Shown piece after piece: positions 22,300 through 33,309 of a stretch of 64,000 nucleotides of DNA. The translations under genes and the position numbers were made by a program. Location: contig NW_022098076.1 in assembly GCF_002288925.2 (NCBI RefSeq), positions 66,305,332-66,369,331 on the forward strand, read 5' to 3'. Each line of letters starts with the position of its first letter. The first letter of the stretch is position 1. A model generated the notes under the pieces. The model was given only the letters and a program-made list of their open reading frames with translations, had not been told where the DNA came from and did not search any database. Source of the DNA: Delphinapterus leucas. Taxonomy: Eukaryota > Chordata > Mammalia > Artiodactyla > Monodontidae.

Positions 22300-22390
22300 T
22301 GTCCTCTCTTCTCCTTGAGAGCAGGGACAGAACCTTGGTCTCTTCAATGTGTATAGTCAATAAGCAGTGGCAGTTAATAAATACATTGAT
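22300..22390 (+). mobile_element. L2 3' terminal fragment (sense)
   Basis: 'ctccttgagagcagggacag' then 'gcagttaataaatacattga' is the typical L2 3' UTR ending. Confidence 0.55.
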
Positions 22391-22689
22391 ATTTAAATAT
22401 ATAAAAATAATATTTTAATTTCTATCCAAAGGAGTCATTCCACGGACTTTGCTTTCAAAAGCCTCTATTCCCTCCTCCTTTTCCAGCCATTTGGGCAGTT
22501 TGCTTTTTTCCATTCTTCTTGAAATACAGCTAGAATTTACTCAAGTTCTACTTTCTAGTCTTATTACATTTGAGCATCTTCACGCTTCCAGTTTCCGAAC
22601 TTAAGGTGTCAGAGACTAGAGGAATGGACTTGTGTCCGTAATCATTATGGTTGAACGTGTAAGACAGTGAGGATATTAGCGTGAAATTG
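22391..22689. other. Unassigned intergenic sequence
   Basis: Nothing recognised; AT-rich at first, then mixed composition. Confidence 0.3.
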
Positions 22690-22766
22690 CTGCCTCTGGT
22701 GTCAGACTAACCTACCTTCTAGTCTTAGCTCTGCCATTTGTTAGCGATGTGGGCAAGTTTCTTAAC

Positions 22767-23120
22767 AGGGTGACCATAACAATCACCCAAACCAGGGCAC
22801 ATTTTTTTTTTTTTTTTTTTTGGTACACGGGCCTCTCACTGTTGTGGCCTCTCCCGTTGTGGAGCACAGGCTCTGGACGCGCAGGCTCAGAGGCCATGGC
22901 TCACTGGGCCCAGCCGCTGCGCGGCATGTGGGATCTTCCCGGACCGGGGCACGAACCCGTGTCCCCTGCATCGGCAGGCGGACTCTCAACCACTGCGCCA
23001 CCAGGGAAGCCCCAAACCAGGTCACTTTTAAGAGTGAAGGAGAGTGTCATCAATAATTATGCCAGGACAACAAGTGTAAATCAAGACAGTCTTGGCCAAA
23101 CCTGGATGCATAGTCATCCT
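22767..23120. mobile_element. Short inverted-repeat-ended element (DNA-transposon-like MITE) inside MIR
   Basis: The segment begins 'agggtgaccat' and ends 'atagtcatcct'; the end, read as its reverse complement 'aggatgactat', matches the start at about 9 of 11 positions. Without the SINE it is only ~145 bp. It interrupts a MIR, and a TTAA-like tetramer occurs at both junctions ('cttaac' before, 'gtttaag' after). It resembles known 'gggtgaccat'-ended mammalian MITEs; I could not name the family with certainty. Confidence 0.5.
22801..23010 (-). mobile_element. CHR-type SINE (short form)
   Basis: In antisense it starts with a T-run (A tail on the minus strand), then 'ggtacacgggcctctcactg', and ends 'gccaccagggaagc'. 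A 15-bp target duplication 'cccaaaccagggcac' (22786-22800) and 'cccaaaccaggtcac' (23011-23025) differs at one base. The short body, ending in 'gcccgtgtacc' before the tail, distinguishes it from the long-form copies. Confidence 0.95.
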
Positions 23121-23282
23121 ATTGGTAGCAGTTTAAGTTCTTTCCTCTGTAAAATATGTAGGAAAAATATAAGAATTTGAAAAATACCCATCTTATAGGA
23201 TGTTGTAAGGATTCAATGAGACAATGAATGAGGAGTGCTTACACAGAACCTGGAACATACTAAAAGTCAATAAATGTTAGTT

Positions 23283-24129
23283 ATTGAACTAACTATACGT
23301 ATACAAATGTTCATGTTCCTCAGGCAATCTGGAAAGTTAAATACTATCAATGATTAATATTTATCACTTGTTTACCATATGGAACTCACTAAAAGATCTT
23401 GGGTTTATTTCTTGGAACAAGGGTGCTCTTTTCCTCTTTCCTTTAAGTACAATACAGAAGTCTCAGCATCCTAACCCCTTGACTTGGGTGAATTAATTTT
23501 TTATTAAATCCATTTCACTGAAATGCTACTTACTGTTCTTGGATTAGATAAAAGGGATATATAGAGGAAGGTATAGCAGTTATGAGTTGCAGTTCGGAAT
23601 TTTCTACTGCAATATAATCACCAATGGACAATTTTCTCCTCCATTAAAGGTTCCTGAGTAGAGATCTGCCTAGAAACTCCAGAAAATTTTGCATGGCCTT
23701 GTCAGTAGTTAGCTATGGTTCAGAGGTCTTGCAATAAAAGAGTTTATATTTAAGATCAAAGCTACTTCTCTGATGCTTTAGCTTTGTTTAGCAAGAAAAT
23801 AAGAATTGATGATATTAGAATGTTTTTAATACAACTGTGATAAAAACTCAGCATAGTTGTATGGAAAGATTTGTGATAACTAAGGAAGGGTAGATGCCTT
23901 GGAAAGTACTTCTTGTTCATTAGGGAAAGATTCTGAGAACCCTTCCCCAGAGTTGCCTGATGCACCCAGTAAGTGTGTCCTTGTTTCTATTTTTGTAAGA
24001 TATTATATTGGATCTTGTAGAAATCTCTGGACAAATGTTTTCTTGCTGGCATCATCAAGTTAATAGTTGAATTATTGATGACTAGTCTCTGTTAAGAGCT
24101 CCATAAACTAGCTTCATTAATTCATCCAT
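23283..24129. other. Unassigned AT-rich intergenic sequence
   Basis: Nothing recognised on either strand. Confidence 0.35.
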
Positions 24130-24225
24130 TGATCCGGGCATCTGTTCAACAAATATTTATTGAACCTACTATTATGTGCTAGGGTCAAAAGATTTAAGCA
24201 AGCAATATTCAGTCTTCACTTTTAT
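24130..24225 (-). mobile_element. L2 3' end fragment (antisense)
   Basis: 'tgttcaacaaatatttattg' then 'aacctactattatgtgctag' is the reverse complement of the L2 3' terminus. Confidence 0.65.
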
Positions 24226-24725
24226 GGTAGATTTGCAAAACTGGACCCAATTCTCCACCCTTCCTTCTTAGCTACATAACTTTATAGTTCCTTTTCACAT
24301 TGCCTCTGATCCCAGCCATGAAATTTGCTTTGGCCAATGAGTTGTTAGTAAGCATAACATAAGCAAGGACTTGAAAGCACTTGTGCAATCAGGCTTGTCC
24401 TCATTCTTACCCTCTTCATCACTGTAATAATGTCTGTGCTAGCCTGTTAGAGACACTTGAGGCAGAGATGACTTAGCCCAGTCATTCCAGCCAAGAACAC
24501 CCTATACTGGCTGAAAGCGAGCTGACCCCCATACAACAGTACATCTCCCCATATCTGTGAGATTGTCCAGTTGACACCAGAAGAGCCACCCAGCCAAGAT
24601 TAGCAGAGCTGCCAAATGAACCATCTCAGAGGCATGAGTAAGAATCGCTTATTGTTGTATGCCATTGAAGTCTGGTGGTTGGTTGTTAGTCAGCAGTACT
24701 TTGGAAAAGCGAATGACATGGCTTC
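24226..24725 (+). mobile_element. LTR-like element (MaLR-like)
   Basis: 'tttgctttggccaatgagtt', 'aagcaaggacttgaaagcac', 'gattgtccagttgacaccag', 'ttattgttgtatgccattga' and 'gttagtcagcagtactttgg' occur in the order seen in a common mammalian LTR whose 3' end reads '...tgccactgagatt...'. The family name was not resolved. Confidence 0.6.
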
Positions 24726-25057
24726 AAAGACTTTTGTCCTCATATCTTTTCTCCTTGACAACCACACTTCCATTTTCCCTAAGACACGTTGCCTATCTGC
24801 CCACTTGATGTTCTCACACATTCTACAATAATTTCTTTGCAAGAATGCAATAGCTGTTTTGAGGTATTTGCTTCTGGTGGGTTCATGCTTCTGAAAGACT
24901 TGGATTGAAACTGCAAAGATCTTATGAATGTCTGTAAAACAGAGGAGGAGATTCAGTCACTTATTTGTCATTTATCAGATGTTTGGGTGCTGGCTCTATA
25001 TCAGACATGATGATGTCTCACTCTAATGGAAGACACTCTAGATACTAAAATACTATT
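24726..25057. other. Unassigned intergenic sequence
   Basis: Nothing recognised. Confidence 0.35.
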
Positions 25058-25345
25058 AGATTATTCATTCATTCAATAAACACATGTTGAATACCCAGTA
25101 TAGACAAAAGAGTAGGCCAGATGGTGGGAGGTTATAAAAAAGCAAGTTCTTAAAGGGTTTGTAATCTAGAGCAGGACACCAGTACACAAAATGAATACAA
25201 ATCAGAAGGAATTAAGGGCTCAAACTGAAGTTCAAAGTATAATTTAAGTGAAGAACAAGGAATAATTAATCCTCATTAGGAGAATCATGGAGTGCCTTAA
25301 GGATACCATGGAATTTGAGCTGGACTTTGAAGACCTCTGATTTAT
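25058..25345 (-). mobile_element. L2 LINE fragment (antisense)
   Basis: Starts at the antisense 3' terminus 'attcattcattcaataaaca' and continues with 'gtaatctagagcaggacacc' and 'gagctggactttgaag', diverged L2 UTR landmarks. Confidence 0.65.
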
Positions 25346-25530
25346 ATATCCCAATAAAAATACTTCTATAAAATAAAGAATATTGAGGTGTGACAGAGAA
25401 CTTAGATCACTGACTGAAAGATTTGGGAAAGAGAAAGCTGAGGGATGCTACAGAAGACAACAACCTAGAAAAAATTAGAGTCTAGAGGCCTGAGTAATCT
25501 CCTGGGCAGTTCAATTCATTGGTTATTGCG

Positions 25531-25630
25531 TGTCATGTTTAAACTGATACAATTTGAATATTTAATACATTTCAGTTATTCATACATGAATACACTTTAG
25601 TCTTAATGTAGCAAACAACATGGTGGAAAT
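25531..25630 (+). repeat. Copy A of an unnamed ~100-bp repeated segment
   Basis: Begins 'tgtcatgtttaaactgatac' and ends 'aacatggtgg'. It matches 29387-29484 in the same orientation at roughly 90% identity over its whole length, with unrelated flanks. I do not recognise it as a known repeat family. Confidence 0.85.
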
Positions 25631-25679
25631 TCTATCCTTGGAGTGACAGAATCATTAGTCAAAGTGAAGGCGGGGCAGA

Positions 25680-25835
25680 GGGAGTTTGTGGAGAGGTTGC
25701 ATCAGACCAACCTGGGTTCAAATGCTGGCGCTGTAGCCAGCAATGTAACTCTGCACAAGTCACTTATCTTCTCTCTATCTCAGTGTTCTCACCTACAAAG
25801 TGGGAATAATAATTCTGCTTCATAATGTAAGGAGC
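25680..25835 (+). mobile_element. MIR SINE (sense)
   Basis: 'accaacctgggttcaaatgc', 'ctgcacaagtcacttatctt', 'ctacaaagtgggaataataa' are sense MIR landmarks. Confidence 0.82.
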
Positions 25836-26389
25836 AAAGAAGGTAATACATTCATCATTGTGGATAATATAGGAGTGAATAAGTGAGATCTCTGGGGGAG
25901 GGTATCCCTCCTTATACACAAGAGATGTGTTCCTGAAAGATTGTACATGATTCGAAATTTTTTAGACCTCCCTCATATTTGAAGTGTGCTGTTTTAAAAG
26001 TCCCTGCTGTGGCTCTTTTTGCTAAACAATTGTTTCTTAGATTACATGAAATTTGAATGTATAAAACAGGATAATTATTTTCTTCAGGAATGGATTCCAA
26101 AACTAGGCCGAATGTGGAATAAACTGCTAGTTGCCTACCCACTGTTCACATTTTCATTCTTTCTTAATAAGATGCTATCTGAGACATCAGAGTGCTACAC
26201 TGAGAGACGTCATTTCATAATACTTCTTGCATACAGGGGTGGCCAATGTGATATAAGCTGAAGGCAATAGGTAAGGCATCAGGAAGAGTCCGTCTTTACC
26301 CTTCACTTTTCCCTTTTTCTTGTTTGGGATGAAGGTTTGGTGTCTAGAGACCCGGAGACATTTTGTGGCTTTGAGAATGGAAGTCATTA
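25836..26389. other. Unassigned intergenic sequence
   Basis: Overlapping frames at 25912-26387 on both strands lack motifs and are not called. Confidence 0.35.
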
Positions 26390-26595
26390 TGCTAAAGATA
26401 ATGGAGCAACCAGAAGTAGGAGCTTCAGTGCCTGATGACTTTGTGGCACCGCTGCAATCCGCCCTGCATTGATTGTCCAGCTTTAGGCTTTCCTCTCTGT
26501 GAGAGCACAGTAACCTCCTATTTTGTTTAAGCCTCTGTTTGTTCTGTTCTCTGATATGAGCAGTTGTTTATTGTAGATTCTAACTGAGACACCTA
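26390..26595 (+). mobile_element. LTR-like 3' fragment
   Basis: 'ctcctattttgtttaagcct' and 'ttattgtagattctaactga' resemble the last ~150 bp of a MaLR-type LTR. Weak. Confidence 0.4.
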
Positions 26596-26799
26596 GTAAT
26601 ATTGGTAATGTTGTCAAGTTCAAAGGGCTGAGGGTGGTGGTGTCAGAATCAGAAGTGAGTAGTAATCATACCTGAGCACCTCCCCACACCCCCGCCCCAC
26701 AAGCTAGTCATCCGTGCAAGATCTTACAAGACTAACCAGCTGATGCTGGCAGTGGTGTTGCTTGTCAGTAAAACTCAACACACATTCACTTAGATGCTG
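26596..26799. other. Unassigned intergenic sequence
   Basis: Nothing recognised. Confidence 0.3.
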
Positions 26800-27400
26800 G
26801 GGAAGCACATAGGAAGGGTACCTAGTCTAGTCTTAAAGGGCCAGGAATGTCTTCATTAGGAAGATGACGTGGGTGCTGAAAATGCAAGGAAAGCAGCAGT
26901 TAAGTACTGAGGTTGAGGTGGAAGGGAGGGGGGAGAGGAAAAAGGAACAGTGTTTGCAAAGGCACAGAAGCAGAAGGGAACTTGGTCTATTTGAGGGGAC
27001 TGCAAGTCGTTAGTATATAAATGAAACATAGTGTCAGAGGTAAGGGGCAGGGAGTGGAGGGAGGTAGCAGATGAGGCAGGAAACTAGGCAGGGGAGCAGA
27101 TCAGGTGGACATTTAAGACCATATTTAGGCATTTTGCTCTATCCTAAATGGAATGAGCTTCCATTTTTGAAAGACCATTGTGACACAAAGGAGGGGGGAG
27201 GATGGGGCAGGTATGAGTCAGTTGTTTCAGTGAACCAGGTACAAGATGGTGGTTACACTAAGGGGTGGTATTAGAAATACAGAGAGGAGACAGATTCAGA
27301 AATCACATGGGTTAGAACCTAGAGGACCTGATGAATGGTTGGCTTAGTGCCAAGGAAGACGCCCAGGTTTCTGGTTCGGGGTCTGTGTTAGCGCAGATTT
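26800..27400 (-). mobile_element. L2 LINE 3' region (antisense, long)
   Basis: 'gggccaggaatgtcttcatt', 'tttgcaaaggcacagaagca', 'gcattttgctctatcctaaa', 'gaatgagcttccatttttga' follow the antisense L2 3' UTR order (purine-rich AGG/GGA-laden strand). Confidence 0.7.
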
Positions 27401-28151
27401 GAAACTCTCATGGATGGCATATTTGCTGCTTCTTGTAAGAATCCTAAATGTCTGCTTCCTATTTGAAAATGAGCTTGGTTGCAATTGGCTTAGTGAAAAG
27501 TAAATTTTCTCGATAAGAAGGGTAAGCCATCTGGCTGTTCTCAGACTGGTTGATATCTCTATCCCTGGGTGTGATAAAGCTGTAACCTCTTGCCACAGGA
27601 AGCTATTACCTGATATTATTTATTTCCTGATAAAAAGGAGCAAATCATGCCTGGACATCTGTGGAAAATGGGTTTCTAATAAAACTAAGGTCGTTAATGT
27701 CTAAATGGGAGTTTCTCCTGTGATGATAAATGTCTACTCGGTTGAAATAGTTTCCATAAAACTCAGTAGGTAAAAAGGTAGAGATATGTGTAATTGTCAA
27801 TAAAAGGATCCTTGTTTATGGGGTTTATAACCAATGATGAACCCTAATTCTTATGAAAATGAAAATGTTTTGGTGTACCAATTCAGCAGTGGAAGCTTCT
27901 GTTTCAGAAAAAATATATATTTTAATATGTATGTAGTATGACATTCAATGGATAATAGAAAAAAAAAATGTGGAGGACACCACTGGCAAAAATTGCAAAC
28001 TGTGACCATGTGTGGGAATGCAGTGCTAATAGCTCTCAGAGCAAATAATAGCATATTGCTGACCATTCAGTGTACACAAAGGGCTGTTTTTTTTTCTAAT
28101 TGTTCTGTGAAATTTTTGGTTGTAAAATCCTTCATTGCAAGACTGTTTTCT
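27401..28151. other. Unassigned AT-rich intergenic sequence
   Basis: About 750 bp in which I recognise no repeat. It is a candidate for unique conserved non-coding sequence but shows no decisive motif. Confidence 0.35.
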
Positions 28152-28365
28152 GGGCTTCCCTGGTGGCGCAGTGGGTGGGAGTCCGTCTGCCGATGCAGGG
28201 GACGCGGGTTCGTGCCCCCGTCCGGGAGGATCCCACATGCCGCGGAGCGGCTGGGCCCGTGAGCCATGGCCGCTGGGCCTGCGCGTCCGGAGCCTGTGCT
28301 CCGCAACGGGAGATGCCACAGCAGTGGGAGGCCCGCGTACCGCAAAAAAAAAAAAAAAAAAAAAA
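28152..28365 (+). mobile_element. CHR-type SINE (short form)
   Basis: Head 'gggcttccctggtggcgcag', B box variant 'ggttcgtgccc', and a long uninterrupted A tail at 28344-28365. An imperfect target duplication is present: 'aagactgttttct' on the left versus 'aagattgctttct' on the right. The CpG-rich body with little decay suggests a young insertion. Many spurious overlapping frames in this interval are SINE shadows. Confidence 0.95.
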
Positions 28366-28726
28366 GATTGCTTTCTGTATTGGCGGGCTGCTGGAAAGTG
28401 GCAGCAATGGGTGAAGTACACTTTTACCTTGTCTACCTGGTTCTTTTTTTGCCTTAAACACCTCGATGAAAAATAATTAACTGATTCTCTGGTATTGGAT
28501 ATAACAGAAACTTACAAGACCAGTATGCTATAGATGGGTATGTCACACTCAGTGGTTGTCCTTGTCTCAGGTGCTTTATCTAGACTCAGATTAGGTCTTG
28601 GTGATCCTCTAGAGGTCTTGGTGGTCCCTGGGCTCCAATGGAATATGTGGTTCTCTTCCACTGGCTGTGAGTATGCACCAGCAGGGGTTCCTCTTTTTAG
28701 AGACAGTTATCTAGAACCTGGCTGTA
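28366..28726. other. Unassigned intergenic sequence
   Basis: Nothing recognised. Confidence 0.3.
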
Positions 28727-29210
28727 TTAGTCAGGGTCAGAATAAGCTGCTGTAACAAAGAGACACCAATATACAATGACTCATGTAAGCTAAAAGTTTA
28801 CTTCTCTTTCACATAACAGTCCAGAGGCGAGGATGAGAAGTCTGGGGTAGGTAGATGATTCTGCTCCACCAGCTATGTAGGGTCTAATTTTTCTTCTAAC
28901 TTGTTGCTTTGCCTTCCCTTGGACTAATGTCTTCAGCTGCATGGTCAAAGCCAGGCTGTAAGCATCACATCCTCTTTCCAGCCCAAGGGAAGAGGGAAAA
29001 AGGGAATTGAGGGCAACCAGCTTCCTTTTAAAAGATATAACCCAGAAGTTGCTCATCCCATTGGTCAGAATATCATCACGTGACCACACCTACCTTCAAG
29101 GGAATCTGGAAAATAACGTCTCTAGTTGGGTGGCCAAGTGCTCAGCTAAAACTCAGATTTTTCTAGTACTAAAAGGAAGATGGGGAAAATAGTGATGTTG
29201 AAGAGGGCAT
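28727..29210 (-). mobile_element. Dispersed repeat, probably LTR-type (antisense), family unresolved
   Basis: 'attagtcagggtcagaataa', 'gctgctgtaacaaagagaca', 'acttctctttcacataacag', 'cacgtgaccacacctacctt' and 'ggtggccaagtgctcagcta' occur in the order of a familiar mammalian dispersed repeat. I recall the pattern but not its name with certainty. Confidence 0.6.
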
Positions 29211-29386
29211 ATGGTAGTCTCGGCCACACCGTCTTTTGGGTCTGCTTTAGTGACTGCTCTCTTTCTCTGGAATCAGTTTCATTTCATGGGGTGTTTGGGC
29301 AGGGGCCCTTGTATCTTACTGATGATGCCCAGATGGTGACTGTTCATTGCTGAGAGAGAAGCCACTGGAAACTACATATTTCAAAT

Positions 29387-29484
29387 GTCATGTTCAAGCT
29401 GATACAATTTGAATATTTCATACATTTCAGTTATTCGCACCTGAATACACTTATTCTTAATGTAGCAAAGCTCAACATGGTGGT
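29387..29484 (+). repeat. Copy B of the unnamed ~100-bp repeated segment
   Basis: Begins 'tgtcatgttcaagctgatac' and ends 'aacatggtgg'. Same orientation as copy A at 25531, with a handful of substitutions and two small indels. Confidence 0.85.
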
Positions 29485-29929
29485 AATTACATTGCCTATC
29501 ATATTTACCATGCTCTCTCAAACTAAATCCAAGGGAAGCCTGAATATATGTTGAGGATTTTCCTGTATTGTTCCACAAACCTGTCACTGGAACATGGCAC
29601 TTAAGATTCGCTACCAAGAAATAAATGGCAACATTTGAAATTGAATGGGGTGCTTTGTTTACTTACTATCTAAAGAAAATATACTAGGAGTATATTTGTA
29701 CTTCAAAATAGGAAGGTTTGTTTCTATTTTGTGAAATACACCTGAGAGAATTCAGGTTTTTGTTTTCTTCTGCAGTGTTAAAATGGCATTTTTCTGTTGG
29801 GCTAGCATGATGATCCTTGATGAGTTGGGGATGATGAATTGAGAGGGCCTAGTCTTGGGAAGTTTAGGAGGATTTCTTATCTGAGAGTCCAAAAATAACC
29901 ATGTGGGGTTATTCAAACTTTTACCACAG
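29485..29929. other. Unassigned AT-rich intergenic sequence
   Basis: Nothing recognised. Confidence 0.35.
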
Positions 29930-30075
29930 CACTGACAATATTATCCACTTTATGGTATTGTTACCTATCTTTTTCTCCAGTAGACTCTGAACTCCTTGGG
30001 GGAAGAACTTTATCTTCCCCAGCTTTGTGTGTCCTGAGCCTAGTGCATACTTGGCCCAAAGTAGAGGCTGTTTGA
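29930..30075 (+). mobile_element. L2 3' UTR fragment (sense)
   Basis: 'agactctgaactccttgggg' then 'gtcctgagcctagtgcatac' is the L2 3' UTR pattern; the terminal repeat is lost. Confidence 0.55.
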
Positions 30076-30419
30076 AAGGTAGAGTGAAGATGGGGGAGAA
30101 GGCAAGTGGGGTAACAGCCCTAAACAGGAGTTGGAAAACTTCTCTCAGCACATCCGGGCGAAGGGAGCAGAAGATGGGCCTGGAAACAAAAAGTCCAGGG
30201 AGCTCCTGTCTGAAGGCCCTGTCTTCTCTATGAATTCTGAGAAGCTATCTATCTTCAGTTGATAATGGCTGGGGGCAAGGAGGTCAAGCATTTTGGGAGA
30301 GTAGGAAACTGTGAAATGGTTACTTGGAAAACATGAGAGATGGTGTATGGGGAAGTAGAGGGGGTTGCCTGTAAGCATTTAGAATCTCTTTCACGTTCAG
30401 TCCCATCTTCTGTTTATCA
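30076..30419. other. Unassigned intergenic sequence
   Basis: Nothing recognised. Confidence 0.35.
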
Positions 30420-31690
30420 CCCTCTTTCCCCTATTGTCTCCTCCCCTTCACTGTTTAGAGATGCCCACATGCCTGCATCTTAACCATACAGAACCCTCCC
30501 ACAACCCCAAATCCCTCTCCAACAATTGCCTTCCTTCCACTCCCTTCCAGGACAAACTCCTAGGTGAGGTGCTGCCCTCACTTCTCTACCCCCAGCCCAC
30601 CACCTCCCTTTTATCCACTCCTACTGACTCCTTTCCATTTCCTTCATTGGAGTCATTCTCAAGTAGTCCTAGAGATACCCTTGTTGCTAAATGCAATGCA
30701 GACTTGAGGTCCTTATCTCACTTGATTTCAGAGTAGCTTTTAACCTTTCCTTCCTCTTGAAATATTCCCCTTTCTTGGCTTTTAAAACGTTTCGGTGTCT
30801 CCTATTTTTCTAGCCACTCCTTTCCAATATTCTTTGCAGCCACTCCTTTCCAGTATCCTCTTCTTCTACCTGTTAATAAGTGTTGGTTTTCCTCTCCCCA
30901 GGGTTTTGTCCTGGGCCTTCTATTCTTTACCTTACCTTGCTGCTTAATTTTACTCACTCCTATGTCTTCATTACATCTTTATGCTGATGACTATCTAACC
31001 CACATCTTCAACTCACATATATCCCCTTAGTTCCAGACCCGTATATCCCCAGATACTTCCTGGACTCTACATTTGCTTGTCCTGTAGAAACCTAAACTCA
31101 TCATGAAACCACAACTCAACTCATCGCCATTCCCTTGATACCTGCTCCTTCCCCCATGTTCCCTAGTTTAGTCAATGGCATCTCTACACATTTGGCAGAC
31201 AAGTCAGATATCAGGACATCATCCCTACCTGCTAGCTCTCCATCACCATCGTTTTACCTCGTAAAAGTCTCTCTCAAATACCGCTATACACTACTACTAC
31301 CCTAGGCTAGCCACCAAGACCTCTTGCCTAGGTTACTTCAGCATACTCTAAACTGGTCTCTTTATTTGCAGTCCATCACCTCTCCAGCCCAAACCTCCAA
31401 ACTGCAACCAGAGTGTCCTTTCTGAATGCAATTTTTTATCATTTTCTCCCCTGCCTAAAATTTTAAAAAGGTGTACCCTTTTCCTTCTCTATGAAGTTCA
31501 CACTTTTACCAGGCTCATAATCGTACATGACTACTGACTGGTATTCGCTCCCACTTTGTTTTTAACCATCCCCCTTTGGCTCTCTAGGCCACATCCAGGC
31601 TGACCTCTTTTTAGTTTCTTTAATATTTGATGTTGTCTTTCATCTCAATGTGATGCTTTTTCTGTCTGGAGCTCTCTGCTCTCCTTCTTT
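30420..31690 (+). mobile_element. L2/CR1-like LINE, ORF2 C-terminal part (decayed)
   Basis: Pyrimidine-rich sequence of L2 type. A reverse-transcriptase catalytic box survives in one frame: CTT TAT GCT GAT GAC at 30977-30991 reads L-YADD. Downstream 'ccagacccgtatatccccag', 'actcatcatgaaaccacaac', 'caaccagagtgtcctttctg' follow L2 order. The frame is broken by many stops and indels. A ~25-bp imperfect tandem duplication ('agccactcctttcca') lies at 30811-30864. Confidence 0.7.
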
Positions 31691-31697
31691 GCCTGGA

Positions 31698-31812
31698 TAA
31701 CATTCATTCAATCATTCACTTAACACGCACTTTGCTAATATGGTATAGTATTGGTGAGGTACTGTACTAGGCACTAATGGTATGGCAGTGAATAAAATAC
31801 AGAAGCCCCTGT
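31698..31812 (-). mobile_element. L2 3' end fragment (antisense)
   Basis: 'attcattcaatcattcactt' and 'gtactaggcactaatggtat' give the antisense L2 terminus, adjacent to and opposed to the sense L2 copy on its left. Confidence 0.6.
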
Positions 31813-32269
31813 TCACTGACAACAGGACTCGTGCTGTTCTAATCAGGGTTTTTTTGTTTTGTTTTTTTTTTTTGTCATCTGTCATGGCAGGCATCCAACT
31901 AGAGCTCATTTGTGGAATCTTCAGGGACCCCCAAGGGAAACTTTCCACTGTGTTTTTCCCTAGGGAAGGATACTGGGTGGCTCACCAAACCAAAAGAAAA
32001 GCTAAATGATGAGGCTTCAGAGGAACAACGCCAAGAGAGTTCTAGAATCTCAGCTTCAGGAACCCTTGTGGTGGCTCCTGATGGTGCTAGTATTGTTGTG
32101 ACTCATTTCCAACTAGCTTCCTAAAATAGGAATATGACAGAGGGTGACTTCTATGTATCCTCCTGATTAAGATTCAAATTCCTGGGGGAGGAATCTGATT
32201 GATCTAGCTATGGTCAAGTATCTACACCTACAGACTAGATACTGTGTCTGGCAACCAGAGGTACTATAA
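31813..32269. other. Unassigned intergenic sequence with a T-run
   Basis: 'gtttttttgttttgtttttt' at about 31848-31875 is a low-complexity T/G tract. The rest is unrecognised. Confidence 0.35.
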
Positions 32270-32760
32270 CCACTGTTAAGGTATTCTAGACAGGAGATGA
32301 TGGTAATTTGGATTATGATAGCAGTGAAAATGGAGAAAAATGGATAGATTCAGCATATGTTGATAGGCAGAGACTGATGTTTTGTGAACTGGTCGTCAAG
32401 GTGGAGGGAAAAAGAATCATAGATGATGCATAGATTTTTAGGTTTAAACATCTAATGGAAGGTGGTGCTGAGACTGGAAGACAGGGGGAGGGAGGAGATT
32501 TGGGTTGGTAGGGTCTGGAGTTAGAGAGGAGATCGTGAGTCTGTTTTGGTCATGATAAGTTTGAGATGCTTACTCAGCCATTGGATATGAAACTGAAGCT
32601 CGGTGGAGCAGTCAGATCTACAGATAAAAATACGGGAGTCTTCATCATGTAGATGCTATTGAAAGTCGTGAGTCTAGATGTGATAACTTATGGATAGATG
32701 GCAGGTAGAGATGATTGAAAGCCCCAGGACTGAGCCCTGTGGCACAGCTGTGCTTAGAGT
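32270..32760 (-). mobile_element. L2 LINE fragment (antisense)
   Basis: 'atggtaatttggattatgat', 'gtttgagatgcttactcagc' and 'ccccaggactgagccctgtg' are antisense L2 landmarks over about 490 bp. Confidence 0.7.
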
Positions 32761-33309
32761 TTGTAATAGAGGAGGAAAAGCCAGCAAAGGAGGCTGAGAA
32801 GGGAGGCCAGCAAGGTAAATGGAAAAATGGAATTTTCCGCCATTCTCACAGAAGCCAGATCTTATGGTCAGTAACAGGTCTTCTCCTGTATGGATGTCTG
32901 TTCAATCTTGAAATGCACGATCTGCTTTAGTCACCCCCCAGTTGGATTCACTCATGCTTTCCCTACATATCCTAATATACCCAATTTAACCCATCACTAT
33001 TACAAATTTTATGGACAGATCACCCAGACCAGATGGTCTGTGTGGCATCACTAATAGCCTCGACCACATGCTGTCTCTCTGCTTCAAGGCCCTTATTTCT
33101 TATTTCCTTTTACAGACTATAACCTGTCCAGTTAATACAGCTCTTCTGTGTTTATGGGAGAATTTCCTACATCTTATTCCCGTTGTGGGCACATGCTTTC
33201 CACTGTTGACTGCTCACGTCTATACTCTGGTTAGGACTTTTTATAGGTCAGTAGAGTATTAGAGCTAGATGGATGCTAAGCAATCCTACAATACCAGCCC
33301 TTTTTTTAA
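32761..33309. other. Unassigned intergenic sequence
   Basis: Nothing recognised; the short frame at 33011-33262 is not supported. Confidence 0.35.

Larger units (their letters stand above)
22690..23282 (+). mobile_element. MIR SINE split by a nested insertion
   Basis: The 5' half (22690-22766: 'tcttagctctgccatttgtt', 'gtgggcaagtttcttaac') and the 3' half (23121-23282: 'ctttcctctgtaaaatatg', 'gttgtaaggattcaatgaga', 'aagtcaataaatgttag') are collinear pieces of a single MIR copy separated by a DNA-transposon-like segment that itself holds a CHR SINE. Confidence 0.75.

Noticed and set aside
22749..23180. Overlapping open frames on both strands across the SINE (also at 28026-28476, 35107-35451, 35867-36242, 49372-49698, 51110-51403, 52004-52335)
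   Set aside because: They coincide with CHR SINE copies; the recurring 'AVRGP', 'GTRVRAPV' or 'SADAGDAG' type peptides are translations of the SINE body, not genes.
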